Shown here: in pieces, positions 36,772-44,886 of the stretch
How positions within the stretch are numbered: the stretch's first letter is position 1
How the letters are laid out: the number at the start of each line of letters is the position of its first letter
DNA from: MWBV01 sp964418095
Lineage (GTDB): Archaea > Nanobdellota > Nanobdellia > Pacearchaeales > GW2011-AR1
DNA length: 64,000 bases
Assembly (NCBI GenBank): GCA_964418095.1
Contig: CAYQKM010000001.1
Coordinates: 1-64,000 of the forward strand
Reading direction: 5' to 3'
The notes under the pieces: generated by a model
The model's database searches: none
What the model saw: only the letters and a program-made list of their open reading frames with translations
What the model was told of the DNA's origin: nothing
Program-made: the position numbers and the translations under genes

Positions 36772-37830
36772 CTACAACTCTCCTCTAAACGCCTTCTGCA
36801 TCAAAGAATTAAATAATTCTTCAGAGTTTTGTTTAGTTTTATTAATATTTTCTTTCATCTTCTCAACTTGTTCAACAATTGAAGCAAATTTTTGCTGAAG
36901 GGAGAGAGGGACGTCTACGAAATCCATATTATAGATATCGTACCTGTTCAAACCAGGTATTGCAGTAGACCTGTCCAATTTTAAATTATATGATTTTAAT
37001 AAATAATATAAAAAAATAAAATTTGTTCCCTTAAATGGAATTAGATAATAGGTAGTATCTATAGCCCAAAAATCATCTTTAGAATAATTAACTTTTCCTA
37101 TTGAACCTTTTCTTCCGATAACAATTCCCGGGCCTTTAATTAAAAACTTTGAATGATTTCCAACTACTCCGTTAGACCCATAAACAGAATATTTTCCACC
37201 ATCTCTCTCTTTTTCGGGTAATCCTTTACCATATGCTAACTCAAACATTTCTTTTCCTTTTTTTCTCTCAAATCCTTTATTATAAAACATCTCATAAAAA
37301 ACACTCTTTAAATATTCATCAAGCAATTCCTCTGCCCTCTGCCCTCTTTCCCTTAGCTTTTCTGCTTTTTCTAAGATTGAAACAATTCTTTCTTGTTCTT
37401 TTAAGTCTGGAATACCGTTAGAGAAAGGAAGGGGGATTTTTATCTTAATCAAATAAGACTTTGAGAGGTGCTTTAAACCAGCCCCTTTAAATCCTTGTTC
37501 TAAAAGGTATATTCTTGATTTTAGTAGAAAATAGAGAAACTTTGCATTGTGGTCTACCACTCTTACCACAAAACAATCATTGGAAGATGAGAAATTCTCA
37601 TTACAATAATGCACCGCAGCCTTACCACCGGTTGACAGAATCAAATGTGCTCCTTCATAATCTGGATTGTCAATAAATTTTGTCTGCTCTGGACTTGATG
37701 TAAAAAATTTGTACTTTCCTTCATCGAAGCCATCTCCGGCTTTTTTACCGCTTTTAGGCTCAAACGTTAATATCTCCTTTAATTCAACTTCTTTCCATTC
37801 AATTTGATTAGTTTGTGTTTGTTGTGTCAT
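36772..37830 (-). CDS. hsdS: Type I restriction-modification specificity subunit HsdS
   Basis: Encodes 352 residues with two target-recognition domains. The first covers about residues 10-155 (WKEVELKEILTFEPKSGKKAG...GLKHLSKSYLIKIKIPLP) and the second about 190-340 (KGKEMFELAYGKGLPEKE...GLNRYDIYNMDFVDVPLS). Each is followed by a conserved coiled coil (LKEQERIVSILEKAEKLRERG and LQQKFASIVEQVEKMKENI). It sets the DNA target of the system. Confidence 0.95.
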   Translation of the reverse strand: MTQQTQTNQIEWKEVELKEILTFEPKSGKKAGDGFDEGKYKFFTSSPEQTKFIDNPDYEGAHLILSTGGKAAVHYCNENFSSSNDCFVVRVVDHNAKFLYFLLKSRIYLLEQGFKGAGLKHLSKSYLIKIKIPLPFSNGIPDLKEQERIVSILEKAEKLRERGQRAEELLDEYLKSVFYEMFYNKGFERKKGKEMFELAYGKGLPEKERDGGKYSVYGSNGVVGNHSKFLIKGPGIVIGRKGSIGKVNYSKDDFWAIDTTYYLIPFKGTNFIFLYYLLKSYNLKLDRSTAIPGLNRYDIYNMDFVDVPLSLQQKFASIVEQVEKMKENINKTKQNSEELFNSLMQKAFRGEL

Positions 37831-37831
37831 T

Positions 37832-38137
37832 TTATTTGAAGATTAAAATTTTTAGTAAAATTGTTGAAATTGTGAATAATGAAAGAGGAACATGAAACTC
37901 AAAATTAAAAATCTTAAGATTGATAGTCCAAAAAATATTTTTTAATTTATCATCTGAAAATAATTCTATCAGACCACCGCAAATTGCTGAAAAAACCAAG
38001 CCTATCCCCAAAGAAATAAATAGATTAGTTAAATTATCTATAGTTTTTATAGATAATCCCATCAAAGTTCCTACTAATACAGTTAAAATTACTATGTAAA
38101 TTAAAATCTGAAGAGATTTTTTAACACTCATTTTCAT
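37832..38137 (-). CDS. Three-helix membrane protein before hsdS
   Basis: Encodes 101 residues: hydrophobic segments at about 8-30, 35-60 and 80-99. It is one base from hsdS and is the second small membrane protein linked to this operon. No family recognised. Confidence 0.55.
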   Translation of the reverse strand: MKMSVKKSLQILIYIVILTVLVGTLMGLSIKTIDNLTNLFISLGIGLVFSAICGGLIELFSDDKLKNIFWTINLKIFNFEFHVPLSLFTISTILLKILIFK

Positions 38138-38237
38138 TCTTCCATTCTCTCCTTGACTTTTATGTTTATTCTCTTACCTTTTTTCATTTTATCTTTCTCT
38201 CCGAAACATTTTTATAGTTCATCTTATTATATCTTTT

Positions 38238-38328
38238 GTAAGCGGGCCGGTTCCATAAAAGGTTTGATTATTCAAACTGACCAGCTCTTTATGAGTGTGA
38301 TTGGTTGGGAAGACCGCTAATCGCTTAC
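38238..38328. ncRNA. Structured 91-base element downstream of the RNase H-like gene
   Basis: GTAAGCG (38238-38244) and CGCTTAC (38322-38328) form a perfect 7-bp closing stem. Inside lie GTTTGA-TTAT-TCAAAC (38262-38277), CTC-TTTAT-GAG (38285-38295) nested in ACCA/TGGT, and an alternative AGCGG/CCGCT pair. It is more GC-rich than its surroundings. The stop codon of the 168-aa gene falls inside the stem. No T run follows, so it is not a simple terminator, and it lacks tRNA T-arm features. Strand and function are unknown. Confidence 0.55.
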
Positions 38329-38831
38329 ACTTTATTTTTTTTTAATTCCTCCCAATTTTGTTTTATAAGATTAAAGGTTATCTCTACTACATTCAATTTT
38401 CTCCCTCGAATTTGCTTGTTTAGTTTTAATGCTCTTCTTCTGTAAATCCCCGCGTAGTTATCTGCAAAAGAACCTATATTCCTCCCAAGCCTTTTCCTAA
38501 ATTCAGAAATATTTATTATTTCAAAATCAACTGGTTTCAATAATTGATTTAACACTTTCTTAACAATGTTAAAATCTTCATCATTACAGATAATTAATGT
38601 CTTTATATTTCTACGGACATTTTTAACAAGCAAGGAAATGCAAATAGCATAAAGTTTAGCTGAGTCTTCGTAAATATTTTTTTGAAATAATTTTCTTTTT
38701 ATTAGTTTAACAAGATTCCCTCTTAGGGCACATCCATAATGTATCTCTTTATTTGTGCTAACTAAAGCAATTCCAATTGTTCTTTCTTCATAAATTCTTC
38801 CGCTCATATCAATATGAAAATCTTTTTTCAT
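38325..38831 (-). CDS. RNase H-fold protein, candidate nuclease
   Basis: Encodes 168 residues. Acidic residues lie at the positions expected for an RNase H active site: Asp8 in FHIDMSG on strand 1, Glu55 in YEDSAKLYA on the first helix, Asp84 in LIICNDEDFN at the end of a later strand, and Asp124 in SFADNYAGIYRRRA in a C-terminal helix. The latter resembles the ADxxAxxAR motif of RNase HI. It overlaps the RHH gene by ATGA, and its stop lies in the closing stem of the 91-base element. I do not recognise the exact family; a DUF3800-like protein is an alternative. Confidence 0.55.
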   Translation of the reverse strand: MKKDFHIDMSGRIYEERTIGIALVSTNKEIHYGCALRGNLVKLIKRKLFQKNIYEDSAKLYAICISLLVKNVRRNIKTLIICNDEDFNIVKKVLNQLLKPVDFEIINISEFRKRLGRNIGSFADNYAGIYRRRALKLNKQIRGRKLNVVEITFNLIKQNWEELKKNKV

Positions 38832-39001
38832 TTCTCTTCCTCCAATCCGCTCTCCTTTCTAATCATCTCCCTAAGTTTTGTATTTATTGTCTTTCCTTCT
38901 TGCTCACAAATTTTTTTGAAAAAGAGAAATTCACTCATGTAAAGGCGAGTACCGACTACTTTACGCTCCTCACCACTTAAAGGGTTATTTTTTAAAACCA
39001 T
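38828..39001 (-). CDS. Ribbon-helix-helix DNA-binding protein
   Basis: A 57-residue protein verified codon by codon from the sequence. The segment KVVGTRLYMSEFLFFKKI with QEGKTINTKLREMIRKE fits the beta strand, helix, helix plan of RHH/Arc-type antitoxin repressors. It is followed by the RNase H-like gene with a 4-base ATGA overlap. This order (RHH first, possible nuclease second) is typical of toxin-antitoxin modules, but the pair is not a known one. Confidence 0.7.
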   Translation of the reverse strand: MVLKNNPLSGEERKVVGTRLYMSEFLFFKKICEQEGKTINTKLREMIRKESGLEEEK

Positions 39002-39131
39002 AAAAAAAGGAAATATCCTATACTATTTAAAGATTTAGATAATTAACTGTTTACACTTTTTTTCACTTTTTGAGCAGATACAGTTCTTTTCTCTCTATCT
39101 AATGTACAAATACTAAAAGAGAATACAGATT

Positions 39132-41879
39132 TTATTTCCATTTTAATTTATTACACCTTTGTACAATTATCTCAAGCTGTTTTTTAGTGAAAATGTCTAA
39201 TGGTCTTTTTTCTGCTAAAGGGTGTTCTGCAAAGCTCTTTAATTCAATATGTTTTGTCCTGATAAAGACTTGCTCTAAGAATCTCAAAAATTTAAGCTGT
39301 TCAGAATTATAGTGCTCGTTTTTATCTGCTACATATTTATCAAACTCCCATTTAATCATTTCTTGTGGATCTGGCAAATCTTTTATTTCTAATAATCCTC
39401 TTAAAAACACTATAAAATCTCTATCTCTTTGGATATTTTCAATAGTAAGAGTAGGGTTTAATTCTCTAAGCTGTTTTTCAATTTCTAAAAGTTCTTTAGA
39501 AGTAACCCCCTCCCCATCTTTAATTTTCTTTAGTAATTCATTACTATTTATGAAATATTCATAGTCTGGGCTTTCTTTTACTAGCATTATCTCTTTTTCA
39601 ACCTTCAAAACAATATCAGGAGCATTAATTTCTACCATCTTTTCTCTGTCTGGTTCATAAAAAATCATCAAAGGAGCTATTTCCTTTATTAAGAAATCAA
39701 CATCTTCAAAAGTAATTTCTTCCCAAAATGTTTCTTGTTTGATTCTTATTAAGTCTTTTTGCTTTTGCTTTATTGTATCTAAGTTTTTATCCCAAATCAA
39801 TTTTACTCTTTTAACTACAAATTCTTGTATTTTTCCTATTTCTTCTTTATTGTTTTCTTTAATATAACCAAATAGTTTAATACATTTGGAGACAAAACCA
39901 TAAACTTTAGAATTTTCAGAAGGCGCATAAATTAATAATGGGGAAATATCATCTCTTAATTCCTTAACATGCGCCTTTAAATCAAACTTAGAAGAGACAA
40001 TCTTTTTAATCATCCCTTTTTTTTCAAGAACTAATGGAGAATTTAGATCAATATTTTTTATAGTATCTCTAATTTGTTTTTCTATAACCTTTCTCTCTTT
40101 ATCACCTAGCCTTTTTTCTAATGTATTTACTTGTTCTAAGAAAATTCTTGTCTTAGCATCTGTTTCAGGAGATTTTTGTTTCAAATTATCTAATTTATGC
40201 ATTAAAACATTAGACCAATCTCCAAATTTAAAGTCTAAAATTAAAAAATCTTCTTTTATGTGTTGCCCATCCTTATTAGTTGGAAGCCATTCTTTATATT
40301 TACAGGCAGAGATATTTCTTGTTCCTCTTCCAAGCATCTGCCAAAATCTTATTGGAGACATAACTGGTTTAACAAAAACTAAATTCATTACTTCAGGTAT
40401 ATCTACCCCTGTATCTAAAACCCCTACAGATAAAGCAATCCTTGGACTATCTCTCTTTACAAATCTTTTTACTTCATCCATGTAACGAGATTTATCTGAA
40501 GTAATTACCTTTACATCTTTAGATAAATTTGGATATAATTTATGAAAGAGTAGCTCTAATGCTTCTGCATGCTTTACACTAGCACAAAAGAATATACTTT
40601 TACATGGGCGATTGTCATCTGATTTGTAACATCTTTCAATAAATTCTCTAATTATTAATTCATTTGTTTTCTTATCAGTAAAAGATCTTTCAAACTTGGA
40701 ACCAGGAGTTTGAAATTTTTCTGGTTCTCTTTCTTGCTCTTTTAATTTTTGTTGTAATTCTTTACTTAATTTTTTTCCTTCAATTCCTAGAGATAAAATC
40801 TTGGTTTCAATAATCTCTGAAACATAAGGAACTAGAACACCATCATTCACTGCATCCAAATAATCATACTTCACTGTAGGTTTATTCTCATCACAATTAA
40901 ATAGTTTAAATGTGTCTCTTGTTTCTATAGATGAAGGAGTTGCAGTTAACCCTATTTTAAGGGCATCAAAATATTTGAATATGTCATTATTTCTATCATA
41001 ATAAGATCTATGAGCTTCGTCAAATATAATTAAATCAAATGCCCCTGTTCCAAACATCTCATAAAATTTACCTCTCGGTTTTTGAGAAGACATTAATGTT
41101 TGTATAGTAGATACATACAATCTAGCACTGCTAGAGTATCCTTCTACATTTAGCTCGCAAACAGGATCATCTGGAAAAAACTCTTTAAATCCATTTTCTT
41201 TAGCTTGATTCCCTAAAGAAATTCTATCAGTTACAAATAATACTTTTTGGACATAGTCTGCTTTTCTAAGAGCTTCAATAATTGCCATTGCAACTCTAGT
41301 TTTGCCTGTTCCTGTTGCCATATTAACCAATGCTTCCCTATGGCCTTTGGAAAAATGCTCTAACACTCCCTTTACAGCTTCTATACCTCTCATCCTATCA
41401 ACAATTTTGGGGTTAATCTTAATATTAGATGGGTCTTTTTTCTTTTGCATTAACTCAACAATTCTATGCAAATCTTTTTGAGAAAATGGCAGTTTTACCT
41501 GTCTCCTTCTATCTAAATCATCAACATAATACCATTTTTCTCCATTTGTTAAGAAAATAGGAATTTTTCTTTTAATTTGCTTTTCAATATCTTCTCTATA
41601 TGTTCTTGCTTGTATCTCTCCATTTTCAACACCAACAGAAGTCTTTTTTGACTCTATTATTGCAAGTGGACTCCTATCATCATCTAAAAGTAAATAATCA
41701 ATAAAATGATCTACTCCTTTTTCAATTCCTGCTTCACGACCTATATATTCTTTTGTGTTAAAATCAGATTTTACAGAATTTACTTCTTCTTTTACATAAC
41801 CTCCTCTAATTTTCCAACCTACTCTTTCTAAGACTGGGTCAATTAGATTTTTTCTTGTTTCTGCTTCTGATAAACTCAT
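39132..41879 (-). CDS. hsdR: Type I restriction endonuclease subunit HsdR
   Basis: Encodes 915 residues. The N-terminal nuclease domain has GVDHFIDYLLL and LAIIESKKT, the PD-(D/E)xK site. The SF2 motor has MATGTGKTRVAMAI (near residue 190), IIFDEAHRSYY, LTATPS, and the late motifs SVGVLDTGVDIPEV and QMLGRGTRN. A helical C-terminal part follows. It is the motor that cuts DNA lacking HsdM methylation. It stands apart from hsdS and hsdM, separated by the RHH and RNase H-like genes. Confidence 0.95.
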   Translation of the reverse strand: MSLSEAETRKNLIDPVLERVGWKIRGGYVKEEVNSVKSDFNTKEYIGREAGIEKGVDHFIDYLLLDDDRSPLAIIESKKTSVGVENGEIQARTYREDIEKQIKRKIPIFLTNGEKWYYVDDLDRRRQVKLPFSQKDLHRIVELMQKKKDPSNIKINPKIVDRMRGIEAVKGVLEHFSKGHREALVNMATGTGKTRVAMAIIEALRKADYVQKVLFVTDRISLGNQAKENGFKEFFPDDPVCELNVEGYSSSARLYVSTIQTLMSSQKPRGKFYEMFGTGAFDLIIFDEAHRSYYDRNNDIFKYFDALKIGLTATPSSIETRDTFKLFNCDENKPTVKYDYLDAVNDGVLVPYVSEIIETKILSLGIEGKKLSKELQQKLKEQEREPEKFQTPGSKFERSFTDKKTNELIIREFIERCYKSDDNRPCKSIFFCASVKHAEALELLFHKLYPNLSKDVKVITSDKSRYMDEVKRFVKRDSPRIALSVGVLDTGVDIPEVMNLVFVKPVMSPIRFWQMLGRGTRNISACKYKEWLPTNKDGQHIKEDFLILDFKFGDWSNVLMHKLDNLKQKSPETDAKTRIFLEQVNTLEKRLGDKERKVIEKQIRDTIKNIDLNSPLVLEKKGMIKKIVSSKFDLKAHVKELRDDISPLLIYAPSENSKVYGFVSKCIKLFGYIKENNKEEIGKIQEFVVKRVKLIWDKNLDTIKQKQKDLIRIKQETFWEEITFEDVDFLIKEIAPLMIFYEPDREKMVEINAPDIVLKVEKEIMLVKESPDYEYFINSNELLKKIKDGEGVTSKELLEIEKQLRELNPTLTIENIQRDRDFIVFLRGLLEIKDLPDPQEMIKWEFDKYVADKNEHYNSEQLKFLRFLEQVFIRTKHIELKSFAEHPLAEKRPLDIFTKKQLEIIVQRCNKLKWK

Positions 41880-41927
41880 ACTATTATTACATTCTAGAAG
41901 TATAAAAGATTAACCTTTATTTATCCC

Positions 41928-42626
41928 TCATCTCTTTCTCTCCATCCAGCTCCAATAACGCTCTTTTCCGATAACTACATGATCCAAAACAGTTATACCA
42001 ATTGTTTTTCCAACTTCAATAAATCTTTTTGTTATATCTAAATCTTCTTGACTCGGTTCTGAATTTCCACTTGGATGGTTATGCACAAGTATAATTCGAG
42101 CCGCACTGTTTTTTATTGCAGGCTTGAAAACTTCTCTTGGATGAAGAATTGCTGAATCAAGTATGCCTTTAGAAATAAATTCCTTTTTTATTATATTGTT
42201 CTGATTATTCAATAATAAAATATAGAAATGTTCTTCTTTTTTATCTTTTAACTCTTCATGCATTAAATCAAAAACATCTTTTGCACAGGAAATCTTCTTT
42301 ACAGGAGTTTTTGATTGATTTATTCTTCTTTGAATTTCTGCCATTGTTAGTATTTGCATTGCTTTGTTTTGCCCAATCCCTTTTATCTTTTGCAGCTCTA
42401 TTAGTGAGCATTCAAAAAGCTTGCCTAAACCATATTCTTTAATCATCCTATTAGACATATCAATAGCATTTTCTCCGCCTTCATATTTTCCTTCTTTATT
42501 CTTTTTACCTCTTGTTCCTGTTCTCAGAATAATTGCAAAAAGCTCTGCATCACTTAATGCTTCTGGACCATATTTAAGAAATCTTTCTCTTGGTCTATTT
42601 GAACTCGGAAGGTCCTTTATTTTCAT
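41928..42626 (-). CDS. radC: RadC family JAB-domain protein
   Basis: The start MKIKDLPSSNRPRERF at 42626 is preferred over 42647, whose extra residues are a hydrophobic leader unlike the family. The product has 232 aa. An N-terminal helix-hairpin-helix (LIELQKIKGIGQNKAMQIL) is followed by the JAB metal site IILVHNHPSGNSEPSQEDLD. RadC proteins are frequent in mobile and defence islands; biochemical function is uncertain. Confidence 0.9.
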   Translation of the reverse strand: MKIKDLPSSNRPRERFLKYGPEALSDAELFAIILRTGTRGKKNKEGKYEGGENAIDMSNRMIKEYGLGKLFECSLIELQKIKGIGQNKAMQILTMAEIQRRINQSKTPVKKISCAKDVFDLMHEELKDKKEEHFYILLLNNQNNIIKKEFISKGILDSAILHPREVFKPAIKNSAARIILVHNHPSGNSEPSQEDLDITKRFIEVGKTIGITVLDHVVIGKERYWSWMERKR

Positions 42627-42651
42627 AAAGAAAATAAGAAAAAACAAGTTT

Positions 42652-43566
42652 TTATTGATTTATGTTTATTGCTTCCTCACTTAAACCCTCTTTTTCATTT
42701 AGAGTATTTTTATTATTAATCATTTTTACAACTATGTCAACTTGATGTTGATTTAAAAAATGAGAATTGAATGAAAACAATCCCTTGAATTCATCATTCA
42801 TTAAATTAAATTTTGTCCTTCCATAATACCGAATGTCTAATAAACCAAAAACATGACCTGTTTCATGAGCCAAATTCCAACCTGTAAAATCAGAAATCCA
42901 CGATTTTTCTTGACTAACTAAAGCAAAATTAAGTCCACATAATGATCCTCTTCCAGCATGTTTAGAGTTATTATTATCCAAAAAAATTATGTTAGAGTTT
43001 TCTGTATTATCTACTAATTTACTTAAGATAATAGTATAATTCAAACATTCTTCTTCATTATTACCATTACCAAACAAAAAAAGAATCTCTTCTTGGGACA
43101 GATTAATATTTTTCTTTACAATTTGAGAGTATTCTATTGAAATATTATACTTTTCCCACACTTCTTTATTATAATTTAAATAAGAATTAAGTTTTTTATC
43201 TTCAATTACATTATTTATAACATAGACATCAAATGAAATATTTTTTTCTTCAAAATTTACTCCTTGTGTCATATCATATTGTGCAAAGAAGATAACAGAT
43301 AAAAATAGGCAGATAGTAGAGGTGAAGAAAAGTTTAGAAAACAACCAGAGAGGCCCCTTAAATTCTTTTTTAGTAAAATAATAGTACAAAAAAATTAATG
43401 CTGAACTCAAGATAATTGAAAAGGCAATCACTAATGGGTGTATTGTTTGATTTAAAAGAACAACAGATAAAATAAAGATAAAAATGGATAATACAAAAAT
43501 AAAAAAATCCAATGAAAAATAATCTATTTGTATATTATTATCACTTTTGTTTAATTTTCCTTTCAT
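42652..43566 (-). CDS. Membrane-anchored metzincin-type metalloprotease candidate
   Basis: Encodes 304 residues. The N-terminal 100 residues hold three to four hydrophobic segments. The C-terminal domain contains AHETGHVFGLLD, which fits the metzincin zinc motif HExxHxxGxxD, and a following FNLMN that could be the Met-turn. A Cys pair (NNEEECLNYT, SLCGLNFALV) suggests the domain is outside the cell. No close family is recognised. It overlaps no neighbours and is in the accessory region beside RadC. Confidence 0.65.
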   Translation of the reverse strand: MKGKLNKSDNNIQIDYFSLDFFIFVLSIFIFILSVVLLNQTIHPLVIAFSIILSSALIFLYYYFTKKEFKGPLWLFSKLFFTSTICLFLSVIFFAQYDMTQGVNFEEKNISFDVYVINNVIEDKKLNSYLNYNKEVWEKYNISIEYSQIVKKNINLSQEEILFLFGNGNNEEECLNYTIILSKLVDNTENSNIIFLDNNNSKHAGRGSLCGLNFALVSQEKSWISDFTGWNLAHETGHVFGLLDIRYYGRTKFNLMNDEFKGLFSFNSHFLNQHQVDIVVKMINNKNTLNEKEGLSEEAININQ

Positions 43567-43704
43567 TTTTTACAATTGCTTAACAAAGAATCTGCCTAAT
43601 CATAATAATTTTAATTATCTGAATTAGAATAAAAGTAAGAAAAGTGAGATTTAGTGTTAAAAGTAAATAAAAAACTACATGCAAAATCTTATTTAATTTC
43701 TTTT

Positions 43705-44082
43705 TCACCTCACTATCCCTCCAGCCTTAATCCAGTCTTCTTTTTCCCTTTGAGCTAAAGATTTCTGCTGTTTCTGTTCTTTTTCTTCTTCAATTTTCTC
43801 TTTCTTTTCTTCTTTTTCTCTCTCTTCCTGAATTTTCTCCCAAATCTCAGGCTTAAGCTCTTTGAAAATAGTTTTGTATTCTTCTGGATATTCTCCTTCT
43901 AATGCTTTCATCTTATATCCTACACCTAATCCAAATTTCTTACCAAGAATATACTTTTCAATATAAATTAAATCATCAATATATTCTTTATCTCTCTTCC
44001 AATCTGCTTTATTTAGCTTTTCCTTTATGAATTTTGATTTTACTTCTGTATATTTTCCCATTTTTCCATGTGTCCAAACCAT
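43705..44082 (-). CDS. Hypothetical Lys/Glu-rich protein, 125 aa
   Basis: The central part is helical (KRDKEYIDDLIYIEKYILGKKFGLGVGYKM). Residues 85-115 are almost only Glu, Lys and Gln and likely form a single charged helix. No domain recognised. It is divergent from the CARF-wHTH gene and shares its intergenic control region. Confidence 0.5.
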   Translation of the reverse strand: MVWTHGKMGKYTEVKSKFIKEKLNKADWKRDKEYIDDLIYIEKYILGKKFGLGVGYKMKALEGEYPEEYKTIFKELKPEIWEKIQEEREKEEKKEKIEEEKEQKQQKSLAQREKEDWIKAGGIVR

Positions 44083-44170
44083 TTATTCTAAATAAACCTC
44101 CCTTTTAAACATTTCTATTAAATAGTATAATTATATATTAACAAGTATAAAAATATATAAACAAAGCATA

Positions 44171-44190
44171 TTTTGCATTTTTATGCAAAA
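44171..44190 (+). promoter_or_regulatory. Palindromic operator candidate upstream of the CARF-wHTH gene
   Basis: TTTTGCATTTTTATGCAAAA has perfect 8-base arms and a 4-base centre. A TATA-like AAAATATATAAAC (about 44149-44161) lies just upstream, so the palindrome overlaps the expected transcription start. A dimeric winged-helix protein encoded by the next gene could bind it and control both itself and the helicase-nuclease gene. Confidence 0.6.
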
Positions 44191-44238
44191 TTATATAAAT
44201 CAAAAAAACTACCTCAATCCTATAAAGAGAGTGAATTT

Positions 44239-44841
44239 ATGGGAAAAAAAATATTAATTGCAACAGTTTACAGCCCAGAGCCTGTGCTTTTAGCAGCTAC
44301 AAGACTTGGACCAGATAGGATGATTCTTCTAACAGATAAAGAACAAAATAAAGAGCAAGACACCTCAGTCAAACTTATCCAAAATTCATTAGGCAAAGTT
44401 ATAGACATAAAAGTAATAAAAACAGACAATTACAATATAGTTGAAGTAGCTAAAAAAGTTGTTGAGATAATTGACATGCAACCTAATGATGACCACATTT
44501 TCATCAACATAACAAGTGGAAGAAAGACAAAAGCTATAGGACTTTTATTTGCAGCATATGCTAGACATGATAAAGTTAGTAAAATAGCATATAACCCTGA
44601 AGAAGATAAAAACAAAGTAATCTACTTACCCCGTCTAAGCTTTAAGCTCACAGAAAGTCAAAAAGCAATTCTAGAAGAAATAGATAAGCACCCAGGTTTA
44701 AGCATTGCAGATATCTCAAAAAAAGTTGAACTTTCAACAGCAATGCTCTATAGAGCAATAGGGGAATTAGAAGACCTGGATTTCATAAGTAAAGAAAACG
44801 GTTATGAATTAACTGATGCTGGAAGGATTGCGAGGTTATAA
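44239..44841 (+). CDS. CARF-wHTH transcriptional regulator (Csa3-like)
   Basis: The start is placed at 44239 (MGKKILIATVYS); the longer frame from 44173 begins inside the palindromic operator. Length 200 aa. The Rossmann-like CARF domain starts VYSPEPVLLAATRLGPD and contains the ligand-loop motif NITSGRKTKAIGLLFAAY. A C-terminal winged helix runs ESQKAILEEIDKHPGLSIADISKKVELSTAMLYRAIGELE. CARF domains bind cyclic oligoadenylates and related signals in type III CRISPR systems. There is no CRISPR here; the next gene is a RecB-like nuclease. Confidence 0.8.
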   Translation: MGKKILIATVYSPEPVLLAATRLGPDRMILLTDKEQNKEQDTSVKLIQNSLGKVIDIKVIKTDNYNIVEVAKKVVEIIDMQPNDDHIFINITSGRKTKAIGLLFAAYARHDKVSKIAYNPEEDKNKVIYLPRLSFKLTESQKAILEEIDKHPGLSIADISKKVELSTAMLYRAIGELEDLDFISKENGYELTDAGRIARL

Positions 44842-44886
44842 TATGAGAAATAAAAAAAATCTAAAGATGTTTAATACACAATAAAA

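Noticed and set aside
38238..38328. Reading the 91-base element as a tRNA or H/ACA RNA
   Set aside because: There is no T-arm GGTTCRA, no anticodon arm of proper spacing, and no ACA box after the stem.
39035..39143. 32-codon minus-strand frame overlapping the hsdR end
   Set aside because: Short, overlaps hsdR, no ribosome-binding site or family resemblance.
44173..44238. Longer start for the CARF-wHTH gene
   Set aside because: It would begin inside the palindrome and TATA region and add residues unlike CARF proteins; a purine-rich site precedes ATG 44239.
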